DNA of 64,000 nt from Rana temporaria (taxonomy: Eukaryota; Chordata; Amphibia; Anura; Ranidae): NCBI RefSeq assembly GCF_905171775.1, contig NC_053494.1, positions 192,581,544 through 192,645,543 on the forward strand, written 5' to 3'. Below, piece by piece: positions 1-9,961 of the stretch; within the stretch, counting starts at the first letter, position 1, and the number at the start of each line of letters is the position of its first letter. The notes under the pieces were generated by a model, which was not told where the DNA came from, ran no database searches, and was given only the letters and a program-made list of their open reading frames with translations. A program made the translations under genes and the position numbers.

Positions 1-242
1 TTTCATTCTCCTCTGACTATCCCATGAGGCTGCAGGACCCCTGACCCTCTATCTGGACAGCGCTGATTGCTAATCACATGCACACCCCCCCCCCCCACAC
101 AAAAAAAAAAAAAAAACAACTCAAGATATACACACCAAACTGAGCAGAGAACCTCCAAGGCCTTTTTACACAATACAGAGGATTAAGCCCTTATGTTCCA
201 CGGGTGTGTATAGCAAGCATGCATATACTGTACAGACTGTTT
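1..242. other. Intronic sequence, no gene seen
   Basis: No open reading frame or recognisable repeat core is seen. The stretch carries a run of C followed by a run of A at about 84-117. It is presumed GTDC1 intron because the next recognisable exon lies downstream on the + strand. Confidence 0.4.
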
Positions 243-1311
243 TTATTTTTATTTATTTTTTGAGAAAAACAATGCTGGTGATGTACAGTAACAGTAGTTG
301 ACATCAACATTAAAGGTAAATATTACAGTGCTAGATGTATACTAAAATGTGTAGTACTGACCCCTTGTATGCTCCCAAATAAGAGAGCATAAAAGAAAAA
401 AGAGAGAGTAGGTAAGAACGGAAAAGGTAGGAGGGGAAGAAGAAAGGAGATAGAAGATAAGCAGGCTAGTGCTCAGTATTATAAGGTAAAGTTACATAAT
501 AAGCTTATCAGTAGTCAAACCCAAGTGGCTCAGTTTGTTACAGGAGATGGGCCGTCATAGTTGATACCTCATAATTTAGTCAAGGATGAGGTAGAGCTCT
601 ATGATCTAGTAGCCAGAATTGCCAGTGGTGATAGAATTTATCATGTGTCAGCTGTACCTTTGCAAACAACAATTCCATTCTTGGGTTGGGTTGAGGGTAT
701 CAATGGTGTCTTGGAGAGTAGGTGGACAGACCTGTTTCCAGTGCCGAGCAATAGATAACTGGGCAGGAATGAGTATGTGTGTAATGTTGGGGTGAAATTT
801 GGAGGACCAAATAGAGAGGCCTAGTTCGAAGAGAGACATTTGTAGGGTTAACTCAATGGTTATGTTAGTAACATTGTGAGTAAGTGTGGAGATGTCCGTC
901 CAGAAAGCGCCAATAGGTGGACAGGCCCACCAGATATGGAACATATGTCCATCCATGTCACAATTTCTCCAACATTTGCTAGATTGAGTCAGGAACATTC
1001 AAGTCAATTTCACAGGGGTATAATACCACCTGTAATACATTTTCATTCAGGTTTCCCAGAGGGAAATATTTTTAGAGTACATGGTGGATGAGTGTAGTGC
1101 TCGGTACCAGATAGTGGGAGGGATCTTGATTTGCAACTTGGATTTTAGTATTTTATAGTTGGGGTGTGTTCTTCCAGATTTGGTTTTGTTAGTAGGCCAT
1201 AAAGAAGGGATTTGCCATGAGTTTTGTTGTTGGTTGAGGAAAGAAATTGTAGAATGCCCTTAGTCCAAGTATTGTGTGAGGTTAAGATGGTGGTGAGTAT
1301 ATGTCGGAGCC
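243..1311 (-). mobile_element. L1-type LINE, 3' part of ORF2 (degraded)
   Basis: The minus-strand frame at 998-648 reads like the extreme C-terminal region of L1 ORF2: a CWR start followed by HIWWACPPIGAFW, the Cys/His/Trp pattern found downstream of the reverse transcriptase in many vertebrate L1 elements. An AT-rich tail at 240-270 (T-rich on +, so A-rich on the element strand) fits the LINE 3' end. The upstream part of the same element continues at 2267-2640, and the gap is filled by two TTAA-flanked MITEs. Reading frames are broken, so this is a dead copy. It is antisense to GTDC1. Confidence 0.75.
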
Positions 1312-1812
1312 TTAAAGGGGTTGTAAAGACAAACATATTTTCCTCTTAAATTAAAGTCTGACAGGTGCTGATGAAGTAAAAAGTAATGTTTTGCATTATA
1401 ACTAGTTTGATACCTGTTGAAATTGAGCTGTTTTATTCACCTCAGTCACTCCTGAATCATTATTCTCACTGACTTCCTGGTTTGCGGTGCGCATTCATTC
1501 TTGCTACATCACGGCCTAATGGGAACTACAGTTCCTGTTAGGCTTAGCCTCCATGCCTGTGAGGGATAAGAGAGCATCTTCACACAGGGCTGTAGTCATA
1601 GGGAGGGGGTGAGCACATTCTTCTTTCCACCATGCAAAACGGCTCAGATGCTGGTGGAAAGCAAGAAGAGGAGAGACAGGAAATGGCATTTTCAAACCTG
1701 GATTACTGTATTTTGGAGGTCAAAAGTAAAAACGAGGTAAGTGATATTTAAATGTTCTAGCTTACAGCAATCAATTGATCCAATAAAAAATGAACCTTTA
1801 GTGTTCCTTTAA
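1312..1812. mobile_element. TTAA-flanked MITE (piggyBac-like) inserted in the L1
   Basis: TTAA lies at both ends (1312-1315 and 1809-1812). The left end begins AGGGGTTGTAAAG, as in other copies in this window; the right end is only loosely complementary. TTAA duplication is characteristic of piggyBac-type transposition, though other TTAA-targeting families exist. No coding capacity. It sits in the L1, whose sequence resumes at 2267. Confidence 0.6.
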
Positions 1813-2266
1813 AACGGAATTTCACTCAAAAATGTAACTTTTCGGAATCCTCCCCCCCTTTGGTGTCACATTTGGCACCTTTCAGGGGGAGGGGGGAGCA
1901 GATACCTATCTAATCCAGGTATTTTGCTCCCACTTCCAGGCATAGATAGACGAGCCACCCATGGCTATCTACACCACATCCTGTGCCTCCTCTGTCTCCC
2001 CCAATGTCTTCTGGGAGACACACAGGTCAGCAGGGACCAGTGGGATCGCGCAGCGCGAGACGTGCATGTGTAGTAGGCAACCAGGCTGTGAAGCCACAAG
2101 GCTTCACTTCCTGATTCTCTTAGCGAAGATGGCAGCAGAACAGATCGGTTCCGGGTGCCGACATTGCGGGCGCCTTGGACAGGTAAGTGTCCTTATTTTA
2201 AAAGTCAGCAGCTGCAGTATTTGTAGCTGCTGACTTGAAAAAAAAATTGGCGGAACTCCGCTTTAA
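1813..2266. mobile_element. Second TTAA-flanked MITE, sharing a TTAA with its neighbour
   Basis: It starts just after the TTAA at 1809-1812 and ends at the TTAA at 2263-2266. The ends resemble inverted repeats, ACGGAATTTCACTC against GGCGGAACTCCGCT. A related element is at 28410-28867 with similar ends and interior (a segment on gene-like GC-rich sequence, then TGGGTGGAACTCC). It abuts the previous MITE, so the two entered one L1 site in succession. Confidence 0.65.
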
Positions 2267-2640
2267 GTACATGTAGAAGTCCTTATTGGAGATGGCAAAA
2301 TGGTCTTTAATTTGGACGAAAGATAAGAGTTGATTATGTTGGCACAGGTCCCCAATCTTCGAAGACCCTGTGAGAACCAGTTCTGAAGTGGAAGGTCTGG
2401 TGATAAGAACGATAGGGCTGATAATGGGAGTTGGTGAAGGGCTTTCACATGTGTTCCTCTCGCAGATTGTAGAACCGATCTCCATGTGGGTAATGTAGCA
2501 TTAACCGTTGGGAGGAAGGAGCGCGGAGGATGGTATCCCAGCCATATGGCAGCCAATAAAAGTGAAGGTGTTTGGGCAAAGGCATTTGCTTTGATAAGAG
2601 TCAAAGGTTGCGATAAGGACATATACAGACTGATTTTACT
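2267..2640 (-). mobile_element. L1-type LINE, upstream segment of the split copy
   Basis: The minus frame 2622-2263 has an L1 ORF2-like stretch (LPTVNATLPTWRSVL) of the kind found between the reverse transcriptase and the C-terminal Cys region. On the minus strand it precedes the segment at 243-1311, consistent with a single element split by the MITEs at 1312-2266. The 5' boundary is not resolved. Confidence 0.55.
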
Positions 2641-2802
2641 GTTGTGGGTTTAGTAACACTTTAAACTTCAGCTGCCCTCAGAACACGCTAAATCGCCAGT
2701 ACAAATGCTCGAAAAATAAGACTGCAAACCGACCAAACATCCTAGTGTAAATGTGAACGTAACCTCAGACGAGGTTGTCTGAAGTAACGTTAGTAACTAC
2801 AG

Positions 2803-3286
2803 TATTTATCGGCGTATACCGCGCACTTTTTTCCCCTTAAAATAAGGGGAAAATCGTGGGTGCGCAATATACGCCGATCCCCGCTTCCCGCGCTGTGTTT
2901 GAATGCCGCCGCCGACATATACCATGCGCAGTACACTCGGGTACACTCGGCCAGGCTCCCCTCGCGGTCACGCCCTTTGCCGCCTCCTAGCCTTTATGCG
3001 AGAGGAGCCGAGTGTGCCCGAGTGTACTGCGCTCAGTATATGTCGGCGGCGGCGTTCAAACACAGTGCGGGAAGCGGGGATCGGCTCAAAAACAGCACGG
3101 GAGAAGCGGGGAGGACACCACCGAGGCCGCAGACGGATGCTGGACCGGACAAGGCCGCCAATGGACGCCGGGCAAGACACCGACGAGGGGCATTCAAACT
3201 GTAAGTATTTTCTTTTTTTCAGGAAATTTCCCTTCCAGGTTGGGGGTGCGCGCTATACGCCGGGGCACGCTATACGAAGATAAATA
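2803..3286. mobile_element. Foldback non-autonomous DNA element, TATTTATC ends
   Basis: The ends are inverted: TATTTATCGGCGTAT at 2803 and its near complement ending in GATAAATA at 3286. Inside, arms around 2928-2950 and 3006-3030 are complementary. GC-rich interior with motifs like GTGCGC..TATACGCC near both ends. Overlapping open frames here are artefacts of GC-rich sequence. Superfamily not assigned; I could not see a clear target duplication. Confidence 0.55.
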
Positions 3287-4290
3287 TGGTACCTTGATTT
3301 CATATTTAAATTGCACAAAAAACAATAGACATGAGAGCATGTGTTTGTGCTATATACATTTCTTGGTTTTTGTATCCCTTTTAAGTTTGTACAGTAAGTT
3401 CCTTTCTTTTATAATACGGCTTTAGTCTCACATTAAGCCCACTGTGTTTAAGTTGACCTTAAGGTTTTTCTTGTCTGCATTTTGCATAATTGTGAGCACA
3501 GAGATGGAGCTCTCCTGGAAGGAAGTGCTGATACAGAAGCTGTCACAAGCTATCACCCTCTGCCTTATTTCTGCATATTACTTCAGGTCCTTTCTTTGCA
3601 GATAAGCCCAGTGGCTTCATAAACCTCACCTTGTTCCAATTGCTTAAATAGTGGCCGGAGGGAAGAAATTAATGTTGATGTCAAACACAATAACAACTGA
3701 CATACATTTCTGCCTTGCTTTGCATTAGGGAAAGAAAGCGGAACTTTGCTTGTCTGCAGCGATAGGTGTTGAGTGGAAGTGTTTAATAGTCTCTAGATCC
3801 CATAGATCATAGATTAGGATAAAATGCATTTGCTTTTTGGTCTTTGTTACATGATAAAACTTGTAGTGAGCGATTCAGTTGGAAGTCTTGCAGTATCTGT
3901 GCACATCACTTTTATTGGCCAACTAGAAGGAAATGTGTTGTAAGAAATCTGTTGGCTGCCATTGTTTGCGTGGAAGTGCTAGTTGCCTGGTTCTCATGGA
4001 CGTGGCTTTAGTGCTTTTTGAGTCTTTGACTCAGGTCAATTATGCAGATCAGAAGTTCTGACTTCAGTTGATGTATGCTTGTTCCAAGTCAGTGGTTTAG
4101 AAAATATTGAGGTCAGAGAGAAACAGCGGTGAGATATCTTATGGGCAAGGAACAGTAGATTCTGGCACTGGTGTCTTTTGGTGCAGGAAGGGTTGGTCTT
4201 CTGCTTAGAGACTCCCAGTACAGGTGAGTATGTGAAGGAGGGGTTATGTTTTAAATAAGGGAGAAAAGGAAGGTTGGTGTTAGTGTTCAG
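3287..4290. other. Intron sequence, no feature recognised
   Basis: No coding signal or clear repeat structure. AT-rich single-copy-looking DNA with short simple tracts only. Confidence 0.35.
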
Positions 4291-4292
4291 CA

Positions 4293-4463
4293 TACACAGA
4301 GATGGAATGGGTTAGGGGGAGTGTTAGGGTTACAAGGTGGGGGAGTGTAAGGGTCACAGAGATGGTAAGTGTTACCAGAAGGGCAATTTTTAGGGTTATT
4401 GGAAGTGTGAGTGTTAGAGAGTGGGTGAATGTTAGCATTACAGGGAGGGTTAGTGTTAGTAAT
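4293..4463. repeat. Degenerate minisatellite, segment 1 (GTTAGGGTTACAGGGAGG-like)
   Basis: Imperfect units of roughly 20-30 bases built on GTTAGTGTTAGGGTTACAGGGAGG. Further pieces lie at about 4712-4795, 5700-5850 and 6425-6535, separated by inserted elements. The Thr-Leu-rich minus-strand frames here are artefacts of the tandem repeat. Confidence 0.6.
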
Positions 4464-4464
4464 G

Positions 4465-4708
4465 GGCCTCGTACACGCGACCGAGGAACTCGACGGGCGA
4501 AACACATTGTTTTGCTCGTTGAGTTCCTTGTTAGGCTGTCAAGGAACTCAACAAGCCAATTTTCTCCATTCCCGTCGAGGAAATAGAGAACATGCTCTCT
4601 TTTTGGCTTGTTGAGTTTCTCGACCGTTTCCTTGACGAAAATGTACACACGACCGGTTTCCTCGGCAAAAAAATATCTCCCAGCAAGTTTTGCCGTGTGT
4701 ACGAGGCC
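4465..4708. mobile_element. Small foldback MITE with GGCCTCGTACAC ends (Harbinger-like)
   Basis: Inverted ends GGCCTCGTACACGCGACCG and its complement near 4690-4708, with complementary internal segments around GAGGAACTCGACGGG and CAAGGAACTC. It belongs by its end sequence to the group with GGCC...GTACACACGAC termini seen at 9361, 9960, 20515 and 42486. It splits the minisatellite. Confidence 0.65.
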
Positions 4709-4711
4709 TCA

Positions 4712-4795
4712 GGGTTACAGGGATGGTGAGTGTTAGTGTTTTGATCATGGTTACAGGGAGGGTTAGGGTTAGTGTTTGAATATAGTCACAAGGGG
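4712..4795. repeat. Degenerate minisatellite, segment 2
   Basis: Continuation of the GGGTTACAGGGATGGTGAGTG type units after the MITE at 4465-4708. Confidence 0.5.
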
Positions 4796-4820
4796 TACAT
4801 AGCATGACACCGTAGCACTG

Positions 4821-5310
4821 TGTGGTGGTAGGTAAAGGAGTGCCCGATATCCAATTAGAAGTAAAATGAATATGTCATCATTTTATTGAAAGTAGCAAAA
4901 CATGATAAAGCCAACATGTTTTGGGGAACAAAGACCCCCCCCCCCTTCTTCAGGGCTGCTGCAATATGCTAATGGTGAGTTAGGATGTAACCCAACTGGT
5001 GTATCAGTGACACCAAAAACGAGAAAGTTGCTGTATTGCTCCCTGGCGGTGGCAGCAAAGAAAGACACTCTATGCTGCCACCACTGGAGCAACACGGCAA
5101 TTTTTTTGTTTTTGGTGTCATGGATACACCAGTTGGGTTACATCCTTATTCACCATTAGCTTATAGCAGCAGCCCTGATGAAGGGGGAGCCTTTGTTACC
5201 CCAAAACACGTTGGCTTTATCATGTTTTGCTACTTTTAATAAAAGAACAAAATATTCACCTTCATTTTACTTCTAATTGGATATTGGGCACTCCTTTATC
5301 TACCACCACA
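4821..5310. repeat. Long foldback (inverted) repeat, about 230-bp arms
   Basis: The left arm starting TGTGGTGGTAGGTAAAGGAG is complementary to the right arm ending CTACCACCACA. The arms pair over most of their length, including segments with AACATGTTTTGGGG and CCCCAAAACACGTT. The short spacer is around 5060-5080. Both strands contain the typical frog repeat phrase CCTGATGAAGGGGG. A non-autonomous DNA element is likely; class unknown. Confidence 0.7.
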
Positions 5311-5699
5311 AGTTTTTGCGGAAACGACCTTGAGGTGTACCCAGAGGTAGCAGCCCAGGCCCCTCAAAGGGGCTCACTGCCACCTTTCTATCCAGTCGGG
5401 CTGGATTTATCGGGAGCAAACTCTCACAACCTGCCTCCACCATCACCCACTCAGACCCTCAACTGAGCTGGTCAGTCCAGCGCGATCTTTAACCTTTAAG
5501 TACTACCGTAGCACTATTGGATTACTAAGAACTCAACCAACTGTAGGAAATGTCCCTATTATTGTTGCCACTCCATCCAGGACTAGAAAGCTATGCCAGT
5601 GCTGACCTCTTCAGATCAGGACATCTTGAAATAACACCTACAAAACAAAAGGGCACAGAGGCTTAGTGCTGTACCAACAACCTTTTATAAAGAATTAAA
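5311..5699. other. Intron sequence, no feature recognised
   Basis: No gene or clear repeat seen. Confidence 0.3.
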
Positions 5700-5850
5700 C
5701 CAAATGAGTGCATGGTTACATTGAGGGTTAGTTTCTGGTTACAAAGACGGCATGGGTTGGTGCTTAATCAATGGTTACAGGAATGGTTAGTTCTAGGCTC
5801 ACCGGGAGGGTGAATGCTAGGGTTTGGGTTATGGTTAAGGGGTATTTACA
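5700..5850. repeat. Degenerate minisatellite, segment 3
   Basis: Units of the type GGTTACAGGAATGGTTAGT and GGGAGGGTGAATGCTAGGGTT, matching the array started at 4293. Confidence 0.45.
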
Positions 5851-5992
5851 TTTTTTGGGGGTTAACCTGAATTTACTGTGAAAGCCCATTCACAGGGCAA
5901 TGAACATTGCTTGCATTGGTGCTATGTGATGCCATTCATTCTGAATGCCAACCCATCACACTTTGCCTATGGCGTGGTACTCTGCATTGGTA

Positions 5993-6335
5993 GAAATTCT
6001 ATGTGCACTTTTTTTTTTTGTAAATTATTTTTATTTTGTTTTATACAATACATACAATAACAAGCCACACAGCTTGGAAAACAACCGGCCCAAAAAATTT
6101 ACCCCTTCCCCCCTTTCCCAGATAGATACATAGATGTCATGAACCTCCAGGTCCATCATGACACAGAGATAGTCTCGTGACTCTCCGTGTAGTCCTATCG
6201 GATAACTTCAGGAAAGCGGTTCCTTCTTGCCCCCCCCCCATTCCCCCCACCCATACAAAGAAAAGTGTGACATGGAGGAAATACTCTCCCATCCCCCAAA
6301 TGGTCAGTACATAACTTTTCAATTCATGTGCACCT
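5993..6335 (-). mobile_element. 5'-truncated L1-like retroposon with target duplication
   Basis: The insert (about 6008-6320) begins with a T run and ATTTTTATTTTGTTTTATACAATAC, the complement of an A-rich LINE 3' tail, so the element is on the minus strand. It is flanked by AATTCTATGTGCAC (5994-6007) and AATTCATGTGCAC (about 6322-6334), an imperfect target-site duplication. No coding sequence remains. Confidence 0.6.
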
Positions 6336-6424
6336 TTTTAATATGCATATAAATGAATGGACTGCTTTAATGAAATGCACATTCACGTATGTGCTCTAAT
6401 GCACCAAAATGGTGTGAATGGGTC

Positions 6425-6535
6425 CTTAGTGTTACATTGAGGGTAAGTGTTAGGGTCACAGAGAAGGTTAGTGAAAGGGTTACAGAGAGGTAAGCATTAG
6501 GGTGACAAGGAGGATTAGTGTTGGGGTAAGTGGAT
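6425..6535. repeat. Degenerate minisatellite, segment 4
   Basis: Units such as GTTAGGGTCACAGAGAAGG and GGGTTACAGAGAGG continue the 4293 array. Confidence 0.45.
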
Positions 6536-6633
6536 GTCGTTTTTGGGGCAGCCCCTAGACCCATTTACCATATTTCTCTCTAATCTTCCTGAAAGTAACC
6601 TTTCACAAAATCTAATGCTTACACATCCTAGGG

Positions 6634-6760
6634 CAGTGATGGCGACCCTTGGCACTCCAGATGTTTTGGAACTACATTTCCCATGATGCTCAGCTAAACT
6701 GCAGCGCGCATGAGCATCATGGGAAATGTAGTTACAAAACATCTGGGGTGCCAAGGGTGT
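6634..6760. mobile_element. hAT-like foldback MITE (CAGTGATGGCGACC end)
   Basis: The left end CAGTGATGGCGACCCTTGGC is followed by AGATGTTTTGGAACTACATTTCCCATGATGCTC (given in parts), which folds onto GAGCATCATGGGAAATGTAG and ACATCTGGGGTGCCAAGGG. The outermost right end is missing. The CAGTG terminus and foldback fit hAT-type MITEs common in vertebrates. Confidence 0.6.
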
Positions 6761-6852
6761 TGCTTATGCAACACCTTTGGAAAAGAGACACTGTTTAAAC
6801 CAATGATTTTTGTTCACATCTATGAATATTATCTGTGCAGGTAAATGCAACA

Positions 6853-6880
6853 TTATCATTATTATTATTATTATTATTTA
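6853..6880. repeat. (ATT)n microsatellite
   Basis: A run of ATT triplets directly next to the 3' end of the minus-strand SINE; probably the SINE tail. Confidence 0.8.
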
Positions 6881-7181
6881 GGTATTTATATAGCGCTGTC
6901 AATTTACGCAGCGCTTTACATATACAATGTATATTCACATCAGTCAAGGAGCTTACAATCTAACCCACATTCATGTACTAGAGCCAATTTTAGGCAGAAG
7001 CCAATTAACCTACAAGCATGTCTTTGGAGTGTAGGAGGAAACAGGAGTACCTGGAGGAAACCCACGCAGGGACAGGGAGAACATGCAAACTCCAGGCAGG
7101 TAGTGTCGTGGTCGGGATTCGAACCAGCAACCCTTTTTACTGCTAGGCGAGAGTGCTACTCACTACACCACTGTGCTGCCC
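6881..7181 (-). mobile_element. tRNA-derived SINE with V-SINE-type core
   Basis: Reading the minus strand: a tRNA-like head starting GGGCAGCACAGTGG, a B box GGTTCGAATCC (7115-7125 on +), then the conserved core with GTTTGCATGTTCTCCC and GGGTTTCCTCC, then a 3' tail with AAAGCGCTGCGTAAATTGAC and an (ATT/AAT) run. This order matches vertebrate V-SINE-like families. The copy is nearly full length and sits about 130 bp upstream of a GTDC1 exon. Confidence 0.8.
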
Positions 7182-7312
7182 ATGATGTCTAAACACAGAC
7201 TTGTTGGGAACAATGTAAGACTGTAGCTCAGATACGGGTAATTTTTAGGTAACTTTTGTATTGGGCTTATTGCTTTGCATCTTTAGAGTGAAATTTTTTT
7301 TTTTTTTTTTAG

Positions 7313-7480
7313 GGTCCTCTTCACAAGCTCTGTGCTTAATCTGGCTGAACTGGTAGCCCTCCGGCCTGATCTTGGGAAACTGAAGAAGGTTCTGTATTTT
7401 CACGAAAACCAGTTGGTCTACCCTGTGAGAAAGAACCAAGAGAGAGACTTCCAATACGGCTATAACCAAATCCTTTCATG
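7313..7480 (+). CDS. GTDC1: GTDC1/QTMAN internal exon (partial CDS)
   Basis: Encodes an internal segment (VLFTSSVLNLAELVALRPD, then GKLKKVLYFHENQLVYPV and ERDFQYGYNQILS) that I recognise as GTDC1, the enzyme that mannosylates queuosine at the wobble base of cytosolic tRNA-Asp. The N-terminal domain (formerly DUF3524) contains the HENQL motif. The exon begins after a long T tract and AG (7311-7312) and ends before GTACGT (7481). Length is 168 bases: one base completes a split codon, then 55 codons, then TG of a Cys codon. The next exon starts with T, restoring Cys, so the phases agree. No stop or frameshift. It corresponds roughly to the second quarter of the N-terminal domain. Upstream exons lie outside the window. 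Recognition is from memory of the family, not a search. Confidence 0.93.
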
Positions 7481-8086
7481 GTACGTACAGATTTGCTTCC
7501 CTGAAGATTTATTGACGATATCATTCCAACAGAGTGACACTTGTGACCTAAAATCATAATGCTCAGCGTTTTTCATTGTTGCGACCCACTGTGGCAGTAA
7601 AATTCTTTGCCATGTCCCAAATGTTTTGTTACCCAGAACATTTGGCACAGCAAGGTCTCGGTCCCTGTAGTAAAACAGGGGAGTTGTATCACTCCAGGTA
7701 AATCATAAGGTCTCTGCTGCTGTAAAACAAGCTGGGTGCCAGCCTTGGTCCAGAGCCCAAAAATACAAAATTATGAAGAAAGGGATGGCGGCACTTGCAG
7801 CATAAAAAGGTTATTTTATTGAGAATCCATAAAAAATTTAGGACATGACATGCAGCCAGCTCAAAAGTTCATCACACGCGTTTCAAACACCTGTTTTATG
7901 AGGAAACAACTACTTGTATGTAAGCTTTGCAATTACATTTTCTGAGATTTGGGAACACTAGTAATAACTTTTTCACAAGTTTCTGTCTGCCTACCAGAGA
8001 TTCCTGCGATCAGTAGAACCACTGATCTATCACAGTAGTAGTGCTAGTATTTTGAAGGGCTTGCACACATAAGCATTAGGAACTAG
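7481..8086. other. Intron, with one partial repeat at about 7742-7912
   Basis: 7742-7912 contains a repeat-like phrase (TTATTTTATTGAGAATCC, CATCACACGCGTTTCAAAC) of the kind seen in frog foldback repeats. The rest shows nothing specific. Confidence 0.35.
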
Positions 8087-8177
8087 GGTTGTCCCGATAC
8101 CACTTTTTTAAGACCGAGCACAAGTACCGATACTTTTTTTCAGGTACTCGCCGATTGCCGAGAACTCAATCGATTAC
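8087..8177. mobile_element. Terminal fragment of a GGGTTGTCCCGATACC repeat (hAT-like)
   Basis: Contains AGGGTTGTCCCGATACCAC and ACCGAGCACAAGTACCGATA. A complementary-type terminus is at about 28920-29005 (GTACCGATAC..GGTATCGGTGCAACCCTAG). Only one end is present; it is truncated against the next MITE. Confidence 0.5.
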
Positions 8178-8770
8178 CCGTTTACTTACCTGAGCCCTCG
8201 AAAGTCCTGTGTCGTGAACGCTCTGGCTTCTCGGCTCTTCTCGAATCTTCATTGGATAGTTTGATAGCAGCACAGCCTTCGGCTCACGCTGCTGGCGATC
8301 AACTCCAATGACGCGAGGGCTGGGGGGGCGGGGCCGAGTCCTGTAGTTGGCTATGGACGCCAACTACAGGACTCGGAAGCGCGTCCGCAAGGTGAGCTCC
8401 CAGAGGGGGTTATCGGAAATGGGGAGGAGCTGAGACAGCCGCCAAGGGACCCCAGAAGATGAGGATCAGGGTCACTTTGTGCAATACTAGCTGCACAGTG
8501 GCGGTAAGTATGACATGTTTGTTATTTGTTTTCCAATGTTTTTTTATTTAAATTTTACAAATACAATATCAGCATTTGCCATTGTAATGGGAAGTAATTG
8601 TACAATAACAAGTCGTTTAAGGTTCAGTTACATGACTGTTAAACCTTTATACACTTGAATCTAAATATAGCCTCATTCACCTATTAGGATCAAACCTAAA
8701 CCAAACTTACGACCCATAAGCCGAACTTCCACGTGACATGTTTGTTATTTAAAAAAAAAAAAACATGTTA
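8178..8770 (-). mobile_element. TTAA-type MITE (minus orientation), interrupted by an L1 fragment
   Basis: 8178-8527 matches the complement of the MITE at 45694-46155 over landmarks such as TTTACTTACCTGAGCCCTCG, GACCCCAGAAGATGAGGATC and GGTAAGTATGACATGTTTG. The sequence stops at 8527, is displaced by an L1 piece, and resumes at 8734-8770 ending in CATGTTAAG. The left end is chimeric with the repeat at 8087. Confidence 0.6.
8511..8750 (-). mobile_element. 5'-truncated L1 insertion with 17-bp target duplication
   Basis: The 17-bp sequence TGACATGTTTGTTATTT occurs at 8511-8527 and again at 8734-8750. The insert 8528-8733 begins with a T-rich LINE-like tail, so it was integrated on the minus strand. 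The perfect duplication inside a MITE dates this insertion after the MITE. Confidence 0.8.
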
Positions 8771-8774
8771 AGCT

Positions 8775-9106
8775 TTAGGGCTCTTTCACACGGGCGGACC
8801 GTATGTCCGCTTTTTCATCCATCCGTGTACGGATAAAAAAGGGACATACATTGGTCGCCCGGTTCTGCAATTCTCTGATTCTGCAGACGGAGGAAAACCC
8901 TATTTTTCCATCCGTCTGCGGATCGGATGAACACGGACAGACGGTCCGTGTTCATCCGATCCCCCCATAGGGGAGAGCGGAGATCTGACAGGGCGGTCCC
9001 TGCACAGCGTGCGGGGACCGCCCTGTCATCCGGCGGCTCAGTGGGGATCAAGCGAAGGTTCACGGGGCGGATCATCACGAATCCGTCCCGTGTGAAAGAG
9101 GCCTTA
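8775..9106. mobile_element. Harbinger-like MITE with TTA duplication
   Basis: The element (8778-9103) begins GGGCTCTTTCACACGGGCGG and ends CCCGTGTGAAAGAGGCC, flanked by TTA on both sides. Interior segments are mutually complementary (for example around GGACAGACGGTCCGTG). A 3-bp TNA duplication fits PIF/Harbinger transposition. Confidence 0.75.
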
Positions 9107-9283
9107 GTATCACTTTAAAATATACTCACTAATCAGTAATATTTTTCACTTTTCTAAAACTTCGATCACAAGCACTAATTATAACCTCCAAAGATTGTAG
9201 ACCAGTGGTTGTCAACTTATGAGGTATGGGGGTCCTCAACTGTGACTCTTGACAGGTCCAAAGGGTCTCTATATGAGAGAAGA

Positions 9284-9961
9284 CTGTAGGGCAGGGGTGT
9301 CAAACTGGCGGCCCTCCAGCTGTTCCGAAACTACAAGTCCCATCATGCCTCTGCCTGTGAGGCCGGGTACTCACGACCAAACATGTATGGTGAAAGCGGT
9401 CCGTCGGACCGTTTTCACCATACATGTCTGCCAGAGGGCTTCTGTACGATGGTTGTACACACCATCGTACAGAAGTCCACGCGTAAACAATACGCGGGGC
9501 GTGTCCGTGGTGTCGCCGCGTCGATGACGCGGTGTCGCCGCGACAATGACGCAGCGACGTGGGCGGCCCGCCTTTAAAATGCTTCCACGCATGCGTCGAA
9601 GTCATTCGACGCATGCGAGGGACGGCGGGCGCCTGGACATGTACGGTAGGTCTGTACTGACGACCGTACATGTCCGAGCGGGCAGGATTCCAGCGGACTG
9701 TTTTAAAACAAGTCCAGGAATATTTGTCCGCTGGGAAAAGGCCCGGCGGGCAAATGTTTGCTGGAATTCGGCCCGCTCGCGCCCACACACGACCAAACAT
9801 GTCTGCTGAAACTGGCCTGCGGACCAGTTTCAGCAGACATGTTTGGTCGTGAGTACGGGGCCTGAGAGTCATGCTTGTAACTGTTAGCCTTGCAATGCCT
9901 CATGGGACTTGTAGTTTTGCAACAGCTGGAGGGCCGCCAGTTTGACACCCCTGCTGTAGGG
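9284..9961. mobile_element. hAT-type MITE, 8-bp target duplication, itself interrupted
   Basis: The ends are CAGGGGTGTCAAACTGG (from 9292) and CCAGTTTGACACCCCTG (to 9953). The 8-bp duplication CTGTAGGG is exact at 9284-9291 and 9954-9961. The halves (9292-9357 and 9866-9953) contain a CCCTCCAGCTGTT / AACAGCTGGAGGG pair and are separated by a Harbinger MITE. Related copies are at 61922-62000 and 62115-62268. Confidence 0.9.
9358..9865. mobile_element. 502-bp Harbinger-like MITE, copy 1 (TGA duplication)
   Basis: The element 9361-9862 starts GGCCGGGTACTCACGACC and ends GGTCGTGAGTACGGGGCC, with TGA at 9358-9360 and 9863-9865. Several internal stem pairs (ACATGTATGGTGAAAGCGG..., CAGCAGACATGTTTGG). 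It is inserted in the hAT MITE. It differs from copy 2 at 20515 by three substitutions in my reading. Short ORFs here on both strands are by-products of the foldback. Confidence 0.9.

Noticed and set aside
2860..3425. Overlapping ORFs of 114-137 codons
   Set aside because: GC-rich foldback element with frames on both strands and Arg/Pro-rich, low-complexity translation.
4293..4795. Interstitial telomere
   Set aside because: TTAGGG hexamers occur only within a longer irregular unit and never in a perfect tandem run.
4280..4805. Thr-Leu-rich minus-strand frames
   Set aside because: Produced by the TTAGGG-like minisatellite; periodic without domain features.
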